Below are positions 48,701 to 60,581 of a stretch of 64,000 nucleotides of DNA, in pieces. A program made the translations under genes and the position numbers. Position 1 is the stretch's first letter. Every line of letters starts with the position of its first letter. Origin of the DNA: Lepas anatifera (taxonomy: Eukaryota > Arthropoda > Thecostraca > Lepadidae). A model generated the notes under the pieces. That model made no database searches and had not been told where the DNA came from. It was given only the letters and a program-made list of their open reading frames with translations. The stretch is taken from assembly GCA_034440635.1 (NCBI GenBank), contig JAOTON010000967.1, positions 630,501 to 694,500 on the forward strand, given 5' to 3'.

Positions 48701-51700
48701 GGTCATATGGTATGGCAAGCTTTTTCCTGTCTCGAGAGACAGATTACTCCTTGGTCAGATAATACTCTGGGACTTGAACCCGGGTCGGTCGCGCAACAGC
48801 CAGTCGCGCAGACCACTTCGGCACTATAAGTATTTATGTTTACTAGGGTATTTCATATTTGCATGGAAAAAATAAAAGCTGGCATTTCTCTCGATCTCGA
48901 TATTGCTCCGTCTCTATATGCATAATGGATGCAGTTGATGAAGTTTAGCAAAATCGAATTTTTTTAGAGGTCGCTCACTTTATGCACTTTTTCCGTATAG
49001 TCATAATGGTGATATTTAATATTAAGTCATAGCCGCTTACTAAACGGAACTATCGTAATAATTTATACACCATTGGAATCCGCTCGTCGAACCCGATCGA
49101 ATGGTGTATCAGATAATCTTCTTGGTGAAATTTTAGCATCTGAAGTCAAAAAAAAAATTACTTGAATAGACCTTGTAACATGTAAAACCACCAATACTAA
49201 CCTTGACTTGACTGTCATCTTTACATAGAACAGCCTTTGCTTGGATTTTACAATGTTTATGTTTGCCCTCTTTATTGATAGCATCAGATACGAGAAATGC
49301 CTTTATTAACAATATCACAGGATATGTAAACACAGTGCACAGTTTAGCGCACACGTCTAACCAATGACTCATACAGCCATACATTGTTTGCCTCACAGAG
49401 CATTCTACACTTGATACGTCTTAGAGCAAAGAGGCCGAGTAGGCGGCTTAGGTGCGTTTTGCGCACCTTCTTCCTGTAATGTCTTATCACACGGGGGAGG
49501 TACTGATGGTGGTCCCTGCCCTTGACAGCGCCGGCTATTTTTCATGAGGAAGATCGCTTACTTGGCGCTTTCGTGGACCAAATGGACAGATCTGATGCAC
49601 TTTTTCAGGTCGTTGTCTTCCAGAAGGACCCGTGGCTGTTCCTTCTTTTTAAGGGGGGGCCCTTTTATGCCACGAGTGGTGCATTACCACGTGCACCAGT
49701 TGCCTAGCAACAGCTCAAGCTTGTTGAAGCTTATTCCATTCCACGCGGCCCAATTGTAACTGAATGAGCATAATGGGCCGAAAAGTTGCAAAAGTGAGCG
49801 ACCCCTAAATATTATCGGAATTGGCTAAAATTTGGCATGACGCTTCCTTTTCACATATACTACAGGGGCGAGATCGAAATCAATCCCAAACATAAACTTT
49901 GTCTAAATGAAACACCCTAATGTTCACTCAGTGTAAATAGTCAGGTTTATTAAAGTTAATGCAGTTCTGCAAGATCTCAACTGACATTAGGCTCTACCCA
50001 TGGGCGTCGCCACGGATTTTCGAGAGGGAAACAGGAGTCAAAGTAGAGAAAGAGTAGGGATGAGGTGGAATTCAGGGCAAAGCCTTATGTCCTAGCCGTC
50101 TTCAATGTTATATTTAGCTAAAAGTAGAGGGGGTTTGCCCCACCCCCTCTGCTCCACTTACCAAGAACAACGGGTCCCGGTCGGTCTACTGGGCCCCGAC
50201 GACGAAGCCCCCGGCTCTACCAGTTGATGACATATATTTATACTAATATAATTGGCATCAATATCAACGAGCTTTAAATCAGTAAATATGTAATGAGAGC
50301 TCATCTTTGAAAAGGTTCGTAATATATGTTTTTGCTGTCATTCCAGGTCTGGGCCGAGTTTAGTAGGATCACTGGGAGGATGACTGCTTCCCAAGACTGC
50401 CGAACGCGTTGGTTTCAAGTCGTTGCCCTCGAGGAGATGAGACTCGGCACTAAATCAGGTATGTCCGAACTTTTTAGTTCTTTTCGCTGGAAAGTGTCTT
50501 TTTGATGTTAAATAGAGGCTCACAAAATTACATTTTGATTGGCCGTATTTTACGTATAAATTGAGTCATGACAACGAAATATACATAATACAAATTCTCA
50601 GAACTTGGAGATTTGCTCTGAAATATTTAAATCGCATTCATTTCACCTGTTTCATCGAAATGAAAGATTTTCCACATTGCCTCCTTTTCGCACCACGCAC
50701 AATTCAGCGTGGCTCTGCGCCTCCACTACGGTGGCTCTGCATGCAGTTGGCATGATTCAGTTGGGACGTTTTGGATCGTTTCGGGAGTGCTCTGTTTTCA
50801 GGCCTTCCATGGCTAAAATTATTGTGTATAAGTTGCGCTTTGCAGGATGCCTCAGAGGTAAGATTCCGTAAGTGTCAAATAGGAGGAATGTGGGGGTCAC
50901 GTAACATCAGCTCTTATGAGGCAAGCGGTCTCCGGAATATGTCGCGGAGTGCTTCCATGGTTTCCATATCTATCCTTGGGTGAGTTTTTGGTGCTTAGAG
51001 ATATTGTACCTTTGGGAAAAATTCCAGATATTTGCGAATAGACTTAAGCCGTTCCTTTATAATCATAAATATTTTCAACCAGACGCTGACGCTGGGTGAT
51101 GGGTGATGACGCTGACGCCCCCACTTTCCGACTGAGGAGTAGGGTAGTGCTCCCCAACACGGAGCCGATTTCGGACCCAAACTTTTTCCGTTAACAAATT
51201 ACGCAGTAGGCACAATTACATTTGGCCCACCAGTGGCGACACAAATGTTAATGCGTGTTAACACGCGCAGTGCAGGGGATCCTAAAGTGCCCCCTCCCCC
51301 AACTATTTTTCCAAGATGGCCGGAAAACCGCTCGGAGCCGGAAAACGAAACTTAACAATATTTGAGAGAATTCATGAGCACGTCGATTGGTGCAAAACGT
51401 TTGAAAATTTGCCGATTTTTCTACTTACTTGCTTTTAAAGTAATACTTTAAAAGCTTATTTTGAATTTATACTTTAAATACTTATTTTGAGATTGCCAAT
51501 TTCACCGGATGGCACTGCACTGCCTGGACAGTATACCGATTGATGACGTCATATGGCCATATGATGTAATGGTCTGACTAGGTCACATCACATGAAGGTC
51601 AAGGTCACAGGTCAAAACCATTCAAGATATTTGACCTAAGTGATTTCGGTCTGATGACGTCACTGGAAATGACGTATATAATGATATGATGTCATATTTA

Positions 51701-52592
51701 AGGTCATCCGAGGTCCAGGTCAAGAACATGTCAAGGTTTAAGGTCATAGGTCAAGGTTAAACCTTCATTACCGGCCCAGAGTTTGCTACAATACAGGCCA
51801 TAATGTACATTATTGGAAATATCACATTGTGACGTCATAGGCCAATAACCTTGAATGACCTTGACCCAAAAAGTTCGAGAACATTCTTTGGGACCTTCCC
51901 TTAGTGACCTTAGTCCATTAGCAGCGCAGTCCCGACTTTTTCCGTTTTCACGGCCATTCTCGACAGGTCCCCAGCACGGCCCAGATTTGACCTTCATGAC
52001 CTCGTTTGACCTTGAAGATAAAAAATGACCGAACTTTCTAATTCAAGAATTTTCATTGACCTAGGTCAATGAAAGTTACGCATAATGTAGATAACCACCG
52101 CCCCCACCAACTCTCTAAACAGTGTTTTTTTAGCTCTCTTGGTGTCGAGATCTCAAGGGGGCACTTCAGGACCCCCTTCCACTGCGCGTTAGTGCCAGAC
52201 CCCTCTCCACTGCGCGTGTTAAACCCCAAACATGATGAGCAATGGGTTAAAACTTGTTTTTTTTAGGATCGAAGGCCATAGAGGCTCTGTCTGACCAACT
52301 GGGCACAGACATATCGGCAATCACGTCTGCGGAAGCCGTCTGCCCACGGGTGCTGGGAAAAGAGGATCACTTCTCCGTACAGGTTGAGGACATAGAGATT
52401 GGGCAGGTGGAAAGCCTGGAGGAAGGGATCCTTCTGTGGGCGGTTGGCTTCACTGTCTTCGCCCAGCCACTGAAGGGTGACCCACGCAAACCATTCGCGG
52501 TGTTCATGCAGAGGTTTATCCTCAAGGTTGACGACGGATCTCGTGTGCCCGCCTCATCCTGGAGACTTGCTCAGCGGATGGGTGTCGTCTGA
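42495..52592 (+). CDS. Gene B: multi-exon companion protein of the transposase-like gene
   Basis: This entry spans the whole gene; exons are listed separately. The first exon has a ubiquitin/PB1-like beta-grasp pattern. Later exons have a basic LRNKLRNDRYREKQ stretch, a LWRLQQKAPWLF-type helix region, VWAEFSRITGRM, and a C-terminal VGFTVFAQPLKGDPRKPF block. This order matches the second protein I associate with DDF-NPLG transposase genes in fish, cnidarians and other animals; its function is unknown to me. The last four junctions (E5-E6, E6-E7, E7-E8, E8-E9) use GT-AG and keep frame. Phases from exon 1 through the repeat exon to E5 do not reconcile, so an exon is missed or this copy is damaged. 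Introns contain a SINE, a TTAA MITE and other repeats. Confidence 0.65.
43786..44143 (-). mobile_element. SINE with tRNA-like A box
   Basis: On the minus strand it starts with GGTAGCTCAGTCAGTAGAGCG (44,116-44,136), an excellent A box. A body containing GTGTGACCTGAG and GAGTTGCTCTTT follows and is shared with 7,328-7,555. No B box remains in the head. It lies in an intron of gene B, antisense to it. Confidence 0.75.
44216..44972 (+). CDS. Gene B putative exon E3, made of eleven 69-bp repeats
   Basis: Flanked by a pyrimidine-rich acceptor (TTCTTCCGACAG, 44,204-44,215) and a donor (CTGCAG|GTAATG). Because 69 is divisible by three, the exon is open in all three plus frames and in one minus frame. 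The frames read as repeats of QPEQHWTEPTGLACTRTAAH, LDGAHRARLHEDRSSS or CSRSSTGRSPPGSPARGPQ. The third frame alone links correctly to E4. Repeats are nearly identical, differing mainly at GCC/GTC and GGACCG/GTACCC. If translated it would be a low-complexity linker. It may also be a minisatellite that happens to be spliced. Confidence 0.5.
45048..45086 (+). CDS. Gene B putative exon E4 (39 bp)
   Basis: Acceptor CATCCGATATAG and donor CTAG|GTACAAG enclose 39 bp. In the phase set by the third frame of E3 it reads AETPIPTDSSTL. In the other usable phase it ends in a stop. The donor is weak. Confidence 0.35.
   Translation, partial: EQRPPSPQTVAR
45373..45702 (+). CDS. Gene B exon E5, 5' boundary uncertain
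   Basis: Ends at a good donor (TCGAG|GTAGGT) in phase 2, which fits E6. The 3' part reads QLKKLYSQSVPDELMVDVRQ and AGPERLRPQLWPALVQAVFDQD. The 5' part (from about 45,373, SLEHQADEILHRSCSMSYEN) is in another frame, which stops at 45,522, overlapping the downstream frame. Either an acceptor near 45,465 starts a shorter exon, or a one-base change broke a longer exon. Confidence 0.5.
46151..46250 (+). CDS. Gene B exon E6
   Basis: A pyrimidine tract plus TTTTTTCAG precedes it and CACTG|GTGAGT follows. Joined to E5 it reads ETTAKRNYLKVACCLLDQFG and ends in phase 0. Length 100 bp. Confidence 0.75.
46770..46801. repeat. Perfect 32-bp palindrome
   Basis: TTTTAGTGCTGAATTC is followed immediately by its exact complement with no loop, centred between 46,785 and 46,786, inside an intron of gene B. 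It could extrude as a cruciform. Confidence 0.9.
47262..47582 (+). CDS. Gene B exon E7
   Basis: 321 bp, phase 0 on both sides, acceptor TTTTCATAAG and donor CAGGAG|GTGAGT. It encodes a basic N-terminal stretch (ITQKLRNKLRNDRYREKQ) with KRK, then a region with LPGYLPTLSKS, an acidic helix (PPEEAEQLKES) and KLPVWRLQQKAPWLF. The basic part suggests DNA or RNA contact, which is inference only. Confidence 0.8.
48455..48601 (+). other. Candidate alternative exon in the E7-E8 intron
   Basis: A strong T-tract acceptor (TTTTTTTTTTAG) and a GTAAGA donor bound 147 bp that reads KFLLTREDLSTAADYLWGG in the phase-2 frame. E7 and E8 join in phase 0 without it, and inserting it in that phase gives a stop. 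It may belong to another transcript or be a chance structure. Confidence 0.25.
48670..48832 (-). mobile_element. tRNA-derived SINE
   Basis: On the minus strand an A-box-like GCCGAAGTGGT and a B box (GGTTCAAGTCCCAG, about 48,767-48,780) head a body that ends near GTTGGTGCGTCG. That tail word is shared with the SINE at 12,280-12,461, so the two belong to related families with different heads. Confidence 0.7.
50347..50458 (+). CDS. Gene B exon E8
   Basis: 112 bp between TTGCTGTCATTCCAG and AAATCAG|GTATGT. It begins VWAEFSRITGRMTASQDCRT, which continues E7 in phase 0 and ends in phase 1. The EF-RIT pattern is a signature of the companion protein family as I remember it. Confidence 0.8.
51258..52222. 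mobile_element. TTAA element with CACGCGCAGTGCAGGGG ends
   Basis: 965 bp from TTAA (51,258-51,261) to TTAA (52,219-52,222), with inverted ends CACGCGCAGTG and CACTGCGCGTG. The interior has many AGGTCA/TGACCT words and GACGTCA. It lies in the last intron of gene B, ending 44 bp before E9. A related copy is at 29,478-30,402, and an unpaired CACTGCGCGTGTT end occurs near 46,468. Confidence 0.85.
52267..52592 (+). CDS. Gene B terminal exon E9
   Basis: Acceptor TTGTTTTTTTTAG. Joined to E8 in phase 1 it reads GSKAIEALSDQLGTDISAIT and later LLWAVGFTVFAQPLKGDPRK, ending at TGA 52,590-52,592. The hydrophobic block matches the family's closing domain as I recall it. No AATAAA was seen close downstream; tandem repeats begin at once. 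Confidence 0.8.
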
Positions 52593-53150
52593 GGAGCTCG
52601 ATGAGGCGAGTGTTCGGTGTTGCTAGCCACAGTTGGCGATAGCACAGAGTTCAGCATTTTCTTTCATAAAGGGTTATTTCATAAAGGGAGGAGCTCCAGC
52701 ATGAGGCAAGTGTTCGGTGTTGCCTAGCCCCTGCTGGCGATAGCGCAGGGAAGTTCAGTGTGTTCACGTTGTTATTTCATAAAGGGTCTTTCATAAAGGC
52801 TTATTTCATAAGGGGAGGAGCTCCAGGATGAGGCAAGTGTTCGGTGTTGCCTAGCCCCTGCTGGCGATAGCGCAGGGAAGTTCAGTGTGTTCACGCTGTT
52901 ATTTCATAAAGGGTCTTTCATAAAGGGAGGAGCTCCAGGATGAAGCAAGTGTTCGGTGTTGCCTAGCCCCTGCTGGCGATAGCGCAGGGAAGTTCAGTGT
53001 GTTCACGCTGTTACTTCATAAAGGGTCTTTCATAAAGGGTTATTTCATAATGGGAGGAGCTCCAGGATGAGGCAAGTGTTCGGTGTTGCCTAGCCCCTGC
53101 TGGCGATAGCGCAGGGAAGTTCAGTGTGTTCACGTTGTTATTTCATAAAG
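52593..53150. repeat. Five tandem units of about 95-130 bp
   Basis: Units carry GGAGGAGCTCCAGGATGAGG, AAGTGTTCGGTGTTGCC, CTGGCGATAGCGCAGGG and TTATTTCATAAAGGG and recur near 52,591, 52,687, 52,816, 52,926 and 53,055. Spacing varies with the number of TTTCATAAAGGG modules. The first unit overlaps the stop codon end of gene B, so the repeat grew from its 3' region. Confidence 0.85.
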
Positions 53151-53249
53151 TTTTCCGATTTTCAATATATGTTTGATGGTCACTAGAATGTATTTTTTTA
53201 TATACAATCAGAACGGGGCACCGATCGTTTTGAAATATGTGAATATTAA

Positions 53250-53575
53250 GGCTATGATCTTGGAGATCAGAGACAAACATAGATCTGAAGAGTCTTCGAG
53301 ATTAAATTGCATGAAAACTATCTCGGAGATTCATGATCTGGAAGATCACGATCTACTTTAGTGCTAGTAGCTCGGGTGATCTCCGAGATCGCTCGTTGAT
53401 CTAGGATTATTACCTTGGAGATCACGGCATGATCTCGGAGATCAGATACAAATATAGATATGAAGAGTCTTCGAGATTAAATTGCATGAAAACTATCTCG
53501 GAGATTCATGATCTGGAAGATCACGATCTACTTTAGTGCTAGTAGCTCTGGTGATCTTCGAGATCGCTCCTTGAT
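53250..53575. repeat. Two direct copies of a GATC-rich unit, about 176 bp
   Basis: Units at about 53,255 and 53,431 share GAAGAGTCTTCGAGATTAAA and CATGATCTGGAAGATCACGATC. They contain several imperfect dyads such as GATCTCGGAGATC. Isolated related words appear near 34,615-34,665. Confidence 0.85.
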
Positions 53576-54079
53576 CTCAAACTGTTTTTCAGTGCTGGTT
53601 TTGTCGTGACGAGTGAGCCCTGGCTGAACGCGGATTAAGTTCCTTGCCTCCCGCAATCGCCGTGGGACGAGGAGTGGCATAGTGTCTTTGGAAGAACACA
53701 TTTTTGCTGCCGGAAAAATTTGGGAGATACCTTTTGAACGCGTTTATTAAGTTCCATATTCTCAAGGCTCGGTCCCAGTTAAGAGTAAATTAAAGGTGAA
53801 CAGGCCTGTGGCTTGGATGTGGATGGTGTGACAGGGCTGAAAATTGTGAAAACTGTTTCTTCATTTAAATTAATTAGTAGAAATCCTGGTTTAGGGGACT
53901 GTGCTCTGAGCTCAGGGGCACATGCCTTTTATCATGCCTTCCCAGAATCTCCCAGTATGATAAGCAATTTATATAACCAGGGGTGCCCAGGTATCACAAG
54001 CCGTTTTAGAGATTCCTCATTCCTCGTTAGCTCCGTTTTACAAGGGGAGCTTCCATTGTGTTCTTACTCCACATCTATT

Positions 54080-55490
54080 CAAGACCAGCTCTGGGGCCCC
54101 CAAGTGTGGGTCAGAGGCCTCCAGAGCAGCTTCCCCCTATCCCCCAGTTGTGTCTCCAGGGACCAGACTAGCTCAGTGACCCCGCCCCGAGATGATCGGA
54201 GTTGGCCTTGTCTTCTTATTATCTGTCTATTCAAGACCACCTCAGGGGACCCTGATGTAGATCAGGGCCCCAGGCAGTTCATGCTTCACCCAGGGACTAG
54301 ACTAGCTCATTGGCCCCAGAGATGAGGGCATCAGACTAGCTCAGTGAGCCACAGATAGGCTCATAGGGCCTTAAACCAGTTCAAGAAGCCCCAGAACAGT
54401 TTAAAGCGCCAGATCACTTCAGGGGGCCTCAAGCCAACTTAAGGGGCTCTCACAAGCTCAGCGCCCAGACCAGCTCAGGGTACCCTCAGAACCTAGATCC
54501 GCTCTTGGGCCCCAGATCAGCTCCTGGGGCCCCAGATAAGTTCAGGGGCCTCAAGTCAGGTCAGGGGGCAAGATCAAGTCAGGGGCACTAATTCAGCTCA
54601 GGAATCCCTCACCAGCTTGGGGCCCAAGCAGTTCAAAAGCCCCAGAGCTGCTCAGGGGACACCAGATCGGCCCATAGGGCACCAGATCGACCTAGGGGAC
54701 AAACAATCAGATCAGTGGTCCCCGACCAGCTCGCGGCCCAGATCAGCTCGGGAATACCAGATCAAGTCAGGAGGCACTTCATCAGCTCAGGAGCCCCATA
54801 CCATCTCAGGTGCCCTCATCAACCTCTGTGGGCCCAGCTCAGCTCAGGGCTTTAGAGCTGCTCATGAAATCACGTAGGAGGCCCAGATCAGCTTAAAGGG
54901 CACCAGATTACTCAGGGGGCACCAGACTGGCTCAGAGGGCATCAGATGGGCTCAGGAGGCACCATATCGACTAAGAGGCATTAGTGCAGCTCAGGTGGCA
55001 CCAGATCGATCCGCCCGGGGTCCAGATCAGCTCCCAGCCCCCCGACTATGACAGGAGCCTAAATCAGCTCAGGGAGCAAAATAACAGCTCAGGGGACACA
55101 AGGTGGGCTCAGGGCCCACCAAACCAGCTCAGGGGGGGGGGACCAGATCATCTAAGGAGACATCAATAATCAGTTTAGGGGCACCCAATCAGCTGAAGAG
55201 GCACCATATTGACTTAGGAGACAGAATCAACTTGGGGAGGCATGAGATCAGCTCGGGGGCCCGAATCAGCTCAAGGGGCACTAAATCAGCCATTAGGGCA
55301 CCAAACAAGCTCGGAATCATTAAACTAACTCTGAGGGCATTATATAGGTTCAGGAGGCACAATTATTTGCTCAGTGGGGCACTCGATTGACTCAGGGGCA
55401 CCGGATCAGCTTAGAGGGCAAGTAATCAGCTCAAGGGGCCAGGACCAGCTGAGAGGCCACGAGATGAGCTCAAGGAGCACCAGATTGGCT
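54080..55490. repeat. Degenerate 25-30 bp minisatellite
   Basis: Recurrent CCAGATCAGCTCAGGGG words at roughly 25-30 bp spacing with heavy divergence. Open frames across it (for example 53,813-54,325) contain the repeat and are not considered genes. Confidence 0.8.
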
Positions 55491-55495
55491 TCACC

Positions 55496-56890
55496 CGTAC
55501 GATTATTGGCGACGATGAGGCATTAGGTGGACACATACTAGGTGCCCATACTCTCCCCGGCTACTTGGAAAGGCGACGGAATGTCCTAGCTGACCGAAAA
55601 AGGTATTAAGTTGTCCAACAATGGTTTCAATCGCTACATGCGGTCCAGTTACATCTAGGTTCAATGGCGTAGGGCACTAAATTTCGAGCGGCACGGCCCA
55701 AATTGGGTACACCACCTGGCAATCAAAAGGGCACCCCGGCAGTGATGGGGGCACGTGCCCCCTGTGTCTTCCTGGCTGCACCCCTGGACAGTAGATCAAC
55801 TCCGGGAGGCATTCAATAAGCTCAGGTGGCCCGGATCAGCTCAAGGGGCACTAAAACAGCTAAAAGGACACCAGGCAAGCTCGGAGGCATCAAACTAACC
55901 CAGAGAGTATTTTATAGGCTCGGAAGGCACACTTATTTTCTCAGGAGGGCACCAGATTGATTACGAGGGCACCAGATCAGCTCAAAGGGCACATGATCAG
56001 CTCCAGGGGATACCAGATGAGCTCCGCCCGTACGATTATTGGCGACGATGAGGCATTATCTGGAAAAGGATCACGTGCCTATACTTTTCCCGGGTGCTTG
56101 GAAAGGCGACAGAATGCCCTAGCTGACCAAAAAGGCACTTAATTGTCAAACAATAGTTGAAATCGCTAAATGCGGTCTAGCTCCATCTAGGTTCAACGGC
56201 GTATGACACTAAATTTCGAGCGGCACGGCCCAAAGGGGGTACACCACCTGGCAATGAAAAGGGCACCCGGCACCGAGGGGGGCACGTGTACCCCTGTGCC
56301 CCCTGGCTGCGGCCCTGGACAGTAGATAAACTACGGGAGGCATTAAATAAGTTCAGGGGGCCCGGATCAGCTCAAGGGGCACTAAAACCGCTAATAGGGC
56401 ACCGGGCAAGCTCGGAGGCATCAGACGAACTCAGAGAGCATTATATAGATTCAGAAGGCACAGTTATTTTCTCAGGGGCGGGGGGGCACCAGATTGACTA
56501 CGAGGGCATCAGATCAGCTCAGAGGGCACATGATCAGCTCCAGTGTTCAAGACCAGTGCTCAGGGGGCACCAGATGAGCTCAAGGGGCACCAGATTAGCT
56601 CTGCCCATACGATTATTGGCGACGATGAGGCATTATCTGGAAACGGATAATGTGCCTATACTCTTCCCGGGTGCTTGGAAAGGCGACAGAATGCCCTAAC
56701 TGACCAAAAAGGCACTTAATTGTCAAACAATATTTTAAATCGCTAAATGCAGTCTAGTTCCATCTAGGCTCCACGGCGTAGGACACTAAATTTCGAGCGG
56801 CACGGCCCAAAGAGGGCACACCACCTGGCAATCAAAAGGGCACCCCGGCACCGATGGGGGGGCACGTGCCCCTTGTGCCCCCCTGGTTGG
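55496..56890. repeat. Higher-order repeat, three units of about 530-560 bp
   Basis: The block starting ACGATTATTGGCGACGATGAGG occurs at about 55,496, 56,028 and 56,584. Each block holds unique-like sequence, a CACGTGCCCC/CTGGCTGC segment resembling a TIR-element end, and a run of the 25-30 bp minisatellite. The minisatellite was therefore amplified together with an inserted element. Confidence 0.85.
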
Positions 56891-57179
56891 GCCCGGATGA
56901 CAGCACGGATATTTTTTGTTTCAAGGGCCTTCAAATGATATTTGGAAACTTGATCTCACTCTTCTAGAAGCCGAGAAACAACCTGTTTTTTCAGACTAAC
57001 TTTAGAAGAACATAATCACCTTACATCGGATTATAAATGAAGCCTTAACTTGTTGACCTAACCTGACTTGATGTCAACTTTTGATCAATTTTTTAAATTA
57101 ATCACTCTACAGACTCAAAGCGTTGCGCGTCTCATTTGAATCGGTGCAGAATGATATGGGAAAAATCAAGGGGAGGGGT

Positions 57180-57620
57180 CAGATTGGACCCTAACTACGA
57201 TCTCGGGAACCAGAGGTGATACGGAAAAAATTAAAACGGCGCTGCACCAGAGTGTTTTACCATATTCTTCTCTCGAGCCGAGTTTGAACAATATCCATTG
57301 ACATGTCACGTCACAGAGGGAAGAAGGGGTCAAATTTTGACAAATTTAAGAAACCATTTATACCTCGGGAATCATTAGACCTAGAACAAAGTAAAATGAA
57401 TTAAAGTGCGCGTCTTGACCTAAGATAATTTGAATGATATGCAACATGACCTTGAAAGGTTGCATCGCCAGCTTGATCTCAGGTCAAAGCCAAATTAAAC
57501 AAAGACCTTTCAGGGTCATGATGCACACCATTTGAATTCTTGGGTCATGCTCGTCACTATGATGCCGAATTTTCTGCTGTATCTTATTTTGTCATCCAAA
57601 ATAAACAAGTGAAAGAATAT
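57180..57620. repeat. Dispersed repeat shared with 33,593-33,960
   Basis: Same word order as the copy at 33.6 kb (GATCTCGGGAACCAGAGG, GAGTTTGAA, GTCACAGAGGG, GGGTCATGCTCGT). The copies are diverged, so the family is old. Confidence 0.7.
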
Positions 57621-58037
57621 AATCGCCATACACGAGTTTGGAACTGTCGTCACAAATCGGTTTGCCTGGCCTGGTCTGATGTCGATTCTGGTCATAAGTT
57701 GTTGAATCGATCACCCTAGAGCTGGGCGAAGTGACCACCTCTCACCTAAGTCGGCCCGGAATCATTTGCGAGAAACCAGGATGGGAGGGGTTCCGATCGG
57801 ACCCCAAGTGGTGATGTGTTAAACAAATTACCCAGTATAAATTAGTCTACTGAATGTGTATCTTCTGAAATGAATGAACCACAGAACCTATGTATCTTTG
57901 GAAACGTCAATGGAAACCACAAGCTCGTCAGAGCAATTCTTGACCTGTGGGCTGTTTGGAACACCGGGCAAGATAAAATAAATTGTTTGGTAGGGAACCA
58001 TGCTCGATGGGATGCTTATCTGAGCAGTTTTCGTTAG
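57621..58037. other. No gene recognised
   Basis: Unremarkable sequence; no splice-bounded frame or repeat pair was found. Confidence 0.4.
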
Positions 58038-58166
58038 GCAGTTTGAAGAATGTCTAAAATGTTAAGCATTTTGCAGAACGCCTAGGCATTCTGCAGAATG
58101 CCCAGACGCTTTGGCAATCTGTAGATTGCCTAGGCATTCTGCAGAATGTCTGATTCTTCAACCTGC
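58038..58166. repeat. Fold-back with nested 16-bp palindromes
   Basis: GCAGTTTGAAGAAT and its mirrored ATTCTTCAACCTGC bound the segment. Inside, GCATTCTGCAGAATGC (a perfect palindrome) occurs twice, near 58,087 and 58,134, with further GGCAATCTGTAGATTGCC dyad structure. It directly precedes a CA/TA microsatellite. Confidence 0.8.
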
Positions 58167-58171
58167 CTGTA

Positions 58172-59764
<1,593 letters not shown>

Positions 59765-60147
59765 TTTGAATAGGATCGCTACCACCGATATACCCCGGTA
59801 ACTCTCCTCCGGTGTTGGGTCTGAACCGGGCCCCTTATAAACTGGATTAATAAGCCTATATTTGAAATTAGCATGAATAACACCTTTATCAAAAATGCCC
59901 TGGAGGTATTCAACGACTTTTGGGCTTGCTCCTCTTTCGGCTTCGACGTGTGTTCTGGGGATATGTCATCAACTCCTGCGACTTTGTTCCTCTCCGATGT
60001 TTTGATTGCGTCAGAAAATTGTTGTTCCGTACTTCTGTTGTTCTGTGACCAGTTGTCTGGTCCAGTGCATCTAATTATTTCCTCATAGTTTGCGCATGCA
60101 GTTTCCACGACGCCTTCTACGGCTCTACGCCATGTATCGCTGAATTA
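59765..60147 (-). pseudogene. LINE reverse-transcriptase relic
   Basis: On the minus strand the frame from 60,141 reads EGVVETACANYEEIIRC, then FSDAIKTSERNKVAGVDDIS, matching the AI-x-NK-PG-DxIP pattern just upstream of reverse-transcriptase domain 1 in non-LTR retrotransposons. About 85 codons on, the signal continues in another frame: NPVYKGPGSDP...YRGIS, the P-x-K-G and YRGIS motifs. At least one frameshift and no catalytic YADD region mean a short dead fragment. Confidence 0.65.
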
Positions 60148-60353
60148 TTCATGCTGGATTGCTAACTGCGATTACTGACTGAAAAAGATCGCATTGAAAT
60201 ACAGCATTAGAAAATGCTGCGATCGTCCTAACAAGGACAGTAGAGAAAAACAACGTGGTTGTATAATAATATAGAATATAATACGATGTAATACAATACT
60301 TTACTTTCTCTAAAATTGTTCATTTCAGGAATATGTTTTTTTTCTATTTTCAG

Positions 60354-60441
60354 TGGTGATCCTGCCAGCACTGTTCTCGAACTGCTTGGATGGCTTAAAA
60401 ATGATACACCAGCTTTAACATTTTATGATTGCAAGCTGCTT
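60354..60441 (+). CDS. Duplicated exon upstream of gene C
   Basis: After an acceptor (TTTCTATTTTCAG) comes SGDPASTVLELLGWLKND (first residue completed from a previous exon), ending at a GTAAGA donor. Its first 33 bp closely match the start of the gene C second exon (SGDHASIVLE), and both are preceded by TATTTTCAG. It is either a tandem exon duplicate, an alternative exon, or the remains of a neighbouring paralogue. Confidence 0.45.
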
Positions 60442-60581
60442 GTAAGAGGAAACGTGAGAAGCAGGATCGCATGCAACTTTCTCGAGACTGTGTTTTTAAA
60501 ACCGATGTTTTTCATTTCTCCTTAAAAATACAGAGGTGATATCAGGATTTTAAGTATTGCGCATACCTTACGAATGCATAT

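Noticed and set aside
53813..54325. 170-residue plus frame
   Set aside because: Most of it lies in the degenerate CAGCTCAGGGG minisatellite, with no splice signals or motifs.
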